A stretch of 64,000 bases of DNA, from the NCBI RefSeq assembly GCF_018919395.1, contig NZ_JAHLME010000006.1:124001-188000 (forward strand), given 5' to 3'. The notes below the pieces were generated by a model that saw only the letters and a program-made list of their open reading frames with translations, ran no database searches and was not told the origin of the DNA. Shown in pieces: positions 56,846 through 64,000 of the stretch (positions are counted from its first letter, which is position 1; each line of letters begins with the position of its first letter). A program made the position numbers and the translations under genes. The DNA is from Geomonas azotofigens. GTDB lineage: Bacteria > Desulfobacterota > Desulfuromonadia > Geobacterales > Geobacteraceae.

Positions 56846-57733
56846 CTAATTGAATACGCGTGCCAGCCGAAGCCCTTTGAGCTTGTCGTACTCCGCTACT
56901 GCCGCGAACCGTTCTCCCAGATAGAGTCGCACCTGTTCCCCCTGGGAAAATGCGCCGGGAGGATCCACGAAATCATGAGACTGCGGCACCACGCCGTTCA
57001 ACACCTTCTTCCCTCCCGCCTCGGTGAGGGAAAGCGCCTTGAGATGGCCGAGTGCCCGGTCCAGCGGCATGAGCAGCTCCTGCTGGTCGGCGGCCCCGGC
57101 GAGCGTCTCGATGCTGATGGCGTCAGCCTCGCGGAAGAGCCCGCTCCTGGTGCGCCGCAGTTCCAAAAGGTGCGCCCCGCAGCCGAGCGCCTCGCCGATA
57201 TCGCAGGCAAGGGTCCTGACGTAGGTGCCGCGCGAGCAGCGCACCGTGAAACAGGCCTCGGGGAGCCGGATCCATTCGAAGGTCAGCGCGTGGATTTCCA
57301 CCTCGCGCGCCTCGCGCTCCACCTCGATCCCCTTGCGGGCCAGCTTGTAGAGCGGCACCCCGCCCTGCTTGATGGCGGAGAACATGGGGGGAAGCTGCTT
57401 CTGGAGCCCGAGGAACTGCGGCACCAGCTGCTCCAGGTCGGCCGGGGTGATGTGCGACCACTCCCGCTCCGAGATCACCGCGCCGGTCAGGTCCTGGGTG
57501 TCGGTGGCAACGCCCAGCCGCAAGACGGCCCGGTACTCCTTCTCCGACTCGTCCAGGAACTGGATCGCCTTGGTCCCCTCCCCCACCGCTACCGGCAGGA
57601 CGCCCGTGGCGAAGGGATCGAGAGTCCCGGTATGGCCGACCTTCTTCTGATTGATGGCGCGACGGACCTTGGACACGATGTCATGCGAGGTGACACCGGC
57701 CGGCTTGTCGATCACGAAAAAGCCGTTCAGCAT
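56846..57733 (-). CDS. truB: tRNA pseudouridine-55 synthase
   Basis: 295-residue TruB, making pseudouridine 55 in the T arm of tRNA. Catalytic Asp39 is in KKVGHTGTLDPFATGVLPV. The KPAGVTSHDIV start and SRGTYVRTLACDIGEALGCG are typical, and a C-terminal PUA-like region is present. The start ATG overlaps the preceding DHH gene stop (TGATG). It is an operon member between nrnA and rpsO. Confidence 0.97.
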   Translation of the reverse strand: MLNGFFVIDKPAGVTSHDIVSKVRRAINQKKVGHTGTLDPFATGVLPVAVGEGTKAIQFLDESEKEYRAVLRLGVATDTQDLTGAVISEREWSHITPADLEQLVPQFLGLQKQLPPMFSAIKQGGVPLYKLARKGIEVEREAREVEIHALTFEWIRLPEACFTVRCSRGTYVRTLACDIGEALGCGAHLLELRRTRSGLFREADAISIETLAGAADQQELLMPLDRALGHLKALSLTEAGGKKVLNGVVPQSHDFVDPPGAFSQGEQVRLYLGERFAAVAEYDKLKGLRLARVFN

Positions 57734-58701
57734 CAGCGCATCTGCTCCAGCCGGTCGAAGACCTGCGCCTTGACCTCGGCGAGCGTGCCGCGCACCATGC
57801 AGCCGGCGGCGTTGTGGTGCCCGCCGCCGCCGAAGGAGGCGGAGACGGCCGAGACGTCGACCTTACCCTTGGACCTGAAACCGACCTTGAAGAGCCCCTC
57901 ATCGACCTGGCGGAAGAAGAGCGCCACCTGCACCCCCTTGATGGATCGGGGGTAGTTGATGAAGCGGTCGGTGTCCTGGGCGGTGGCGCCGGTCTTCTGG
58001 TACATGTCCAGGGTCACGGTGACCGAGGCGTACTCGCCCGAGGGGGAGACGGTCAGGTCGGAGAGCGCCAGCGCGAGGAGCGCGATCCTCTGCAGCGGCT
58101 CGCTCTCGTAGAGGTTCTCGTTCACGGTCCAGGCGTTCACCCCCTTGCCGATCATCTCGCCGGCGATGGCGAAGGACTCGGGGTCGGAGTTGGAGTAGTG
58201 GAAGCTCCCGGTGTCGGAAAGGATCGCGGTGTAGATGCAGAGCGCGGTCGGGTAGTCGACCTCGTCGCCGGCCGCCCTGATGATCCGGTAGATGAGGGCG
58301 GCGGTCGCGCTCGCCTTGGGGTCGATCAGGTTGCAGACGCCGAAGTTCTCGCACCCAAGATGATGGTCGACGTTGATGAAGCGGCCGATCCTCTTGTTCT
58401 CGGTGACCGCCTTGCCGGCACGGCGGAACTCCCCCACGTCGAGCACGAAGCAGACGTCGAAGTCGCGCTCCGGCATCTCGCCGTAGACCTGCTCCGCCAT
58501 CGGGAGAAAGGAGCAGTTGTCGGGCACCGGATCGGAGAGGTAGACGGTGACGTCCTTGCCGCGCGCGGTCAGGTAGTTGGCCAAAGCCAGGGAGGAACCG
58601 ACCGCGTCGGGGTCGGGGCTCTCGTGGCTGGTGATCAGGAAGCTCCGCGCCTGCTCGATCTCCGCCACTATCCGCTTAATCTCAGCTGTCGTCGCCGTCA
58701 T
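57733..58701 (-). CDS. DHH-family nanoRNase/pAp phosphatase
   Basis: 322-residue NrnA-like phosphoesterase that degrades very short RNAs and 3'-phosphoadenosine 5'-phosphate. Metal motifs are SHESPDPDAVGSS, VLDVGEFRR, NVDHHLGCENFG, the SDTGSFHYSNSD loop and the DHHA1 GGGGHHNAAG. The start at 58701 overlaps rbfA by 20 bases, with AAGGAG inside rbfA. Its place between rbfA and truB is common. In this phylum it replaces oligoribonuclease (inference). Confidence 0.94.
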   Translation of the reverse strand: MTATTAEIKRIVAEIEQARSFLITSHESPDPDAVGSSLALANYLTARGKDVTVYLSDPVPDNCSFLPMAEQVYGEMPERDFDVCFVLDVGEFRRAGKAVTENKRIGRFINVDHHLGCENFGVCNLIDPKASATAALIYRIIRAAGDEVDYPTALCIYTAILSDTGSFHYSNSDPESFAIAGEMIGKGVNAWTVNENLYESEPLQRIALLALALSDLTVSPSGEYASVTVTLDMYQKTGATAQDTDRFINYPRSIKGVQVALFFRQVDEGLFKVGFRSKGKVDVSAVSASFGGGGHHNAAGCMVRGTLAEVKAQVFDRLEQMR

Positions 58702-59041
58702 CCGTAGCCCCAATCTCCTTCAGAATCGATTCGATATGCTGGCCGTAATCTAACGAGGTGTCGTACTTGAAGATCACCTCGGGGGTGAAACGCAACTTGA
58801 GGGCCTGGCCGATTTCTTTGCGGATGTAGCCCTTGGCGGAGTTGAGGCCCGCCTCGCTGTTCTTCTTGGCGGCATCGTCACCATGCACCGTGAAGTAGAC
58901 GGTGGCGTGTCTCAGGTCGGGTGTGATCTTCACTCCGGTAATGGTGAGGAAGCCTATGCGGGGGTCCTTGAGACCCTTTATCAGGAGTTCCGAGATGATC
59001 TTGTGGATCTCTTCGGCAACCTTGTCGGAACGCTTTACCAT
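58682..59041 (-). CDS. rbfA: Ribosome-binding factor A
   Basis: 119-residue KH-fold assembly factor for the 30S subunit. It begins VKRSDKVAEEIHKIISELLI and includes KDPRIGFLTITGVKITPDLR and VYFTVHGDD. The start at 59041 follows a 96-bp gap with a strong hairpin after infB, the only long spacer within this operon. Confidence 0.96.
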   Translation of the reverse strand: MVKRSDKVAEEIHKIISELLIKGLKDPRIGFLTITGVKITPDLRHATVYFTVHGDDAAKKNSEAGLNSAKGYIRKEIGQALKLRFTPEVIFKYDTSLDYGQHIESILKEIGATDDGDDS

Positions 59042-59071
59042 GATTGTTTCTCTCTTGTCATAAAACGATAA

Positions 59072-59124
59072 GGGGAGAGCGGCCTCCGCCGCCGGGATGC
59101 CGGACGCGGGACGCCGCTCTCCCC
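59072..59124. repeat. Long hairpin between infB and rbfA
   Basis: GGGGAGAGCGGC and GCCGCTCTCCCC are exact 12-base inverted repeats around a 29-base loop rich in CCG/CGG. No T-run follows on the minus strand. It could set differential stability of infB and rbfA-distal RNA. Confidence 0.65.
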
Positions 59125-59137
59125 GTGTGCTTCACTG

Positions 59138-62026
<2,889 letters not shown>

Positions 62027-62620
62027 CTACTCACGCTCCTCCTCAAAGAAGTTCCTGTACTTTTCCATTTCCAATCCAATCGATCCCACGAAGCCGCTTT
62101 CCATAACAATCAGGACGCTTCTGAGTTCCTTTCCCAACAGTTCCCCAAGGCGCTCCTTGGTGAACAGGGAGATGCAGGGGACCTGCTTGAGCTGCGCCAG
62201 CCCCCTGAACTTTTCGCCGATGTCCGGCGAGATGTCGGTGGCGACGAACAAAAGGCCGGCGCCCCCTTTTTTCAACTTTTCCTGGACCTGGTCCGAGCCC
62301 GACACCACCTTGCCCGCCTTGTTGGCCAGGCTGACGTAGGAGGCGATGCGCTCCTCGAGCTTGTGCAGCACCTGCTGGACCAGCCCCTCTGGGTCGGCGC
62401 CCAGCACCTCCCCCTTGAAGCCGCGGGAGAACTGCTTTTTCTGGGCCGCCTGTCTGAGGCAGGAGGCCTTCAGGCAGGTGTACGCCCCGCGTCCCGGGAG
62501 CTTGCTCTGCAGGTCGGGGACCAGGGTGCGGTCCGGTGCCAGCACGAAGCGAAGCAGCTCGCCCTTGTCCCTGGTCTCACGGCAGGCAAGACAGCTTCTC
62601 TGTGGTGTGGCCTTCGGCAT
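62027..62620 (-). CDS. YlxR (DUF448) fused to an L7Ae-like RNA-binding domain
   Basis: 197-residue fusion. Residues 1-80 are YlxR-like (RSCLACRETRDKGELLRFVL, KLPGRGAYTC). Residues 90-190 are an L7Ae/YlxQ-like domain (SYVSLANKAGKVVSGSDQV, AGLLFVATDISPD). In Bacillus the two are separate genes at this position. RNA or ribosome-related regulation is likely. The ATG at 62620 lies one base after the nusA stop, with GAGGA inside nusA. Confidence 0.9.
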   Translation of the reverse strand: MPKATPQRSCLACRETRDKGELLRFVLAPDRTLVPDLQSKLPGRGAYTCLKASCLRQAAQKKQFSRGFKGEVLGADPEGLVQQVLHKLEERIASYVSLANKAGKVVSGSDQVQEKLKKGGAGLLFVATDISPDIGEKFRGLAQLKQVPCISLFTKERLGELLGKELRSVLIVMESGFVGSIGLEMEKYRNFFEEERE

Positions 62621-62621
62621 C

Positions 62622-63776
62622 TTAATCCTCTTCGGTCGCCTCTACCTCTACCGCTGCCGGCTCGGTGGCCTCGGCCGGCTCTTCGGCCTCCTCGACCTCG
62701 GTGCCGTCATAGGAGGCGAACTGCTGCAGCTCGGCCTCCGCCATGCGGGTCTCGCTCTTGATGTCGATCTTCCAGCCGGTCAGCTTGGCCGCCAGGCGCA
62801 CGTTCTGGCCGCGCTTGCCGATGGCCAGCGAGAGCTGGTCGTCCGCCACGATCACTTCCATGGCGTAATCTTCCTCGTCGACGTACACCTTGGTCACCAC
62901 GGCCGGGGCCAGGGCGTTGCAGGCGAAGCGTGCGATGTCCTCGCTCCAGGGGATGATGTCGATCTTCTCGCCGCGCAGCTCGGAGACCACGTTCTGGACG
63001 CGGGAACCGCGCATGCCGACGCAGGCGCCGACCGGGTCGACGTCGCCGTCATGCGAGTAGACGGCGATCTTCGCGCGCCCGCCCGGCTCGCGCACGACGC
63101 TCTTGATCTCGACGATCCCTTCCGCGATCTCCGGCACCTCGGCCTCGAACAGCTTGGCCAGCATGGTGGGATGGGTGCGGGAGAGCATGATCTGGGGACC
63201 CTTAGTGGTCATGCGGATTTCGGTAATGAGGGCCTTGACGCGGTCGCCCTGGCGGTACACCTCGCGCGGGGCCTGCTCCTTGTGCGGCAAGAGCGCCTCG
63301 GCGCGCCCCAGGTCGACGATCAGGTCGCCCTTCTCGAAACGGCGCACCACGCCGTTGACGATCTCGCCCTGGCGCTCCTGGAACTCGTTGAAGATGGTCT
63401 CGCGCTCCGCCTCGCGCACGCGCTGGATGATCACCTGCTTGGCGGTCTGCGCGGCGATCCTGGAGAAGCCGGAAGCGTCCATCTTCATGCCGATGGAGTC
63501 GCCGATCTCGACCTCAGGGTCTTCCTCGCGCGCCTCGTCCAACTCGATCTCGCGGTAGGAATCCTGCACCTCGTCTACGACGGTAACGAACTCGAACAGC
63601 TCAACCTCACCGATCTCGGGATTATAGTGCGCCTCGAGATCGCGGGTATTGCGAAATTTCTTGTTGGCGGCGGTAAGAACTGCCTGTTCCAGCGCCTCTA
63701 CCACAATACTCTTATCGATGCCCTTCTCTTTTACGATCTGGTCGATCGTGTGTTTGAGGTTAAAGCTCGTTTCCAC
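62622..63776 (-). CDS. nusA: Transcription termination/antitermination factor NusA
   Basis: 384-residue NusA. N-terminal RNAP-binding domain, S1 domain ([20 protein letters not shown]), then two KH domains ([20 protein letters not shown] and [20 protein letters not shown]). It lacks the C-terminal acidic repeats of E. coli NusA and ends in an acidic tail ([20 protein letters not shown]). The start is GTG at 63776 with AAGGAG eight bases upstream. It regulates pausing, termination and rRNA antitermination. Confidence 0.97.
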   Translation of the reverse strand: METSFNLKHTIDQIVKEKGIDKSIVVEALEQAVLTAANKKFRNTRDLEAHYNPEIGEVELFEFVTVVDEVQDSYREIELDEAREEDPEVEIGDSIGMKMDASGFSRIAAQTAKQVIIQRVREAERETIFNEFQERQGEIVNGVVRRFEKGDLIVDLGRAEALLPHKEQAPREVYRQGDRVKALITEIRMTTKGPQIMLSRTHPTMLAKLFEAEVPEIAEGIVEIKSVVREPGGRAKIAVYSHDGDVDPVGACVGMRGSRVQNVVSELRGEKIDIIPWSEDIARFACNALAPAVVTKVYVDEEDYAMEVIVADDQLSLAIGKRGQNVRLAAKLTGWKIDIKSETRMAEAELQQFASYDGTEVEEAEEPAEATEPAAVEVEATEED

Positions 63777-63818
63777 GTCACTGTCTCCTTCTGCTTGCTG
63801 ATAATTGCAAAGTAAAGT

Positions 63819-64000
63819 TTAGAATTCGAATTCGAGGTTGGCCTTGGCCACCTTGTCCAGCGGGATCGAGGCGTGCTGTCCCTCGGTGAGATCGATGCTG
63901 ACCACCCCGTCCTGAACCCCGAGCAGTTTCCCGGTGAAGGTCTTGCGCTTGTTCCCCGCGTCGTCGGTGAGCGTGTCAAAGGTCTTCACCTTGACCAGGT
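63819..64000 (-). CDS. rimP: Ribosome maturation factor RimP (3' part only)
   Basis: The last 60 codons are visible, ending in a TAA at 63819-63821; the start is beyond the window edge. The C-terminal SH3-like domain reads VKVKTFDTLTDDAGNKRKTF, then TGKLLGVQDGVVSIDL and IPLDKVAKANLEFEF. It acts in 30S assembly. Its position just before nusA, 42 bp upstream, is universal and supports the call. Confidence 0.9.
   Translation of the reverse strand, partial: LVKVKTFDTLTDDAGNKRKTFTGKLLGVQDGVVSIDLTEGQHASIPLDKVAKANLEFEF

Overview
The window (about 62% G+C by eye) reads as chromosome of a Geobacteraceae-type anaerobe (Geobacter / Citrifermentans / Geomonas group). The case rests on gene content: an ETF:menaquinone oxidoreductase beside a ferredoxin-fused EtfA, a tungsten-type aldehyde oxidoreductase with its own cofactor genes, a sigma-54 promoter, a SahR-type regulator, a malic enzyme fused to a phosphotransacetylase domain, and the dispersed hairpin repeats common in this group. 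No rRNA, tRNA, CRISPR array, prophage or insertion sequence was seen. The first gene (hybrid kinase) and the last (rimP) run off the edges.

Left third (1-16.4 kb): energy metabolism of alcohols, aldehydes and acyl-CoAs. On the minus strand, moaA, a MOSC-domain protein, a 57-residue ribbon-helix-helix protein, etfB, etfA (with two [4Fe-4S] motifs), the membrane Hdr-like ETF:quinone oxidoreductase and a radical SAM/SPASM protein lie in one direction with short gaps. Diverging from them on the plus strand are an iron alcohol dehydrogenase (sigma-54 promoter plus two upstream dyads), the aldehyde:ferredoxin oxidoreductase (preceded by a Moco/Tuco-like riboswitch with a visible anti-Shine-Dalgarno), and moaD-like, moeB-like and moeA genes. 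Together they can oxidise an alcohol to an acid, build the pterin cofactor, and pass acyl-CoA electrons to menaquinone.

Middle (16.4-39.6 kb): the S-adenosylmethionine cycle (ahcY, a SahR-type ArsR-methyltransferase fusion with a palindromic upstream site, metK), a two-component pair, a periplasmic peroxiredoxin, a Rep/UvrD helicase, ligA, a second etfBA pair, a receiver-GGDEF protein, a MerR regulator diverging from a nitroreductase, an EndoQ-like PHP protein, a DsbC-like protein, and HIT and ROK genes.

Right third (39.6-64 kb): malic enzyme, a TonB-family protein, a TPR protein with a 15-bp tandem repeat, a MoxR-DUF58-transglutaminase operon whose DUF58 gene lacks a normal start codon, queDE, a threonylcarbamoyl-AMP synthase, an M29 aminopeptidase, and the conserved translation/RNA operon rimP-nusA-ylxR/L7Ae-infB-rbfA-nrnA-truB-rpsO-pnp followed by an M16 protease and dut.

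Intergenic DNA is rich in small repeats: a GTAGGGGCGAATAAT hairpin (five copies), CCCCTCNCCC-type palindromes, and short tandem repeats of 7-9 nt. Three small genes were found by direct reading: 8060-8233, 16197-16286 and 33226-33384.
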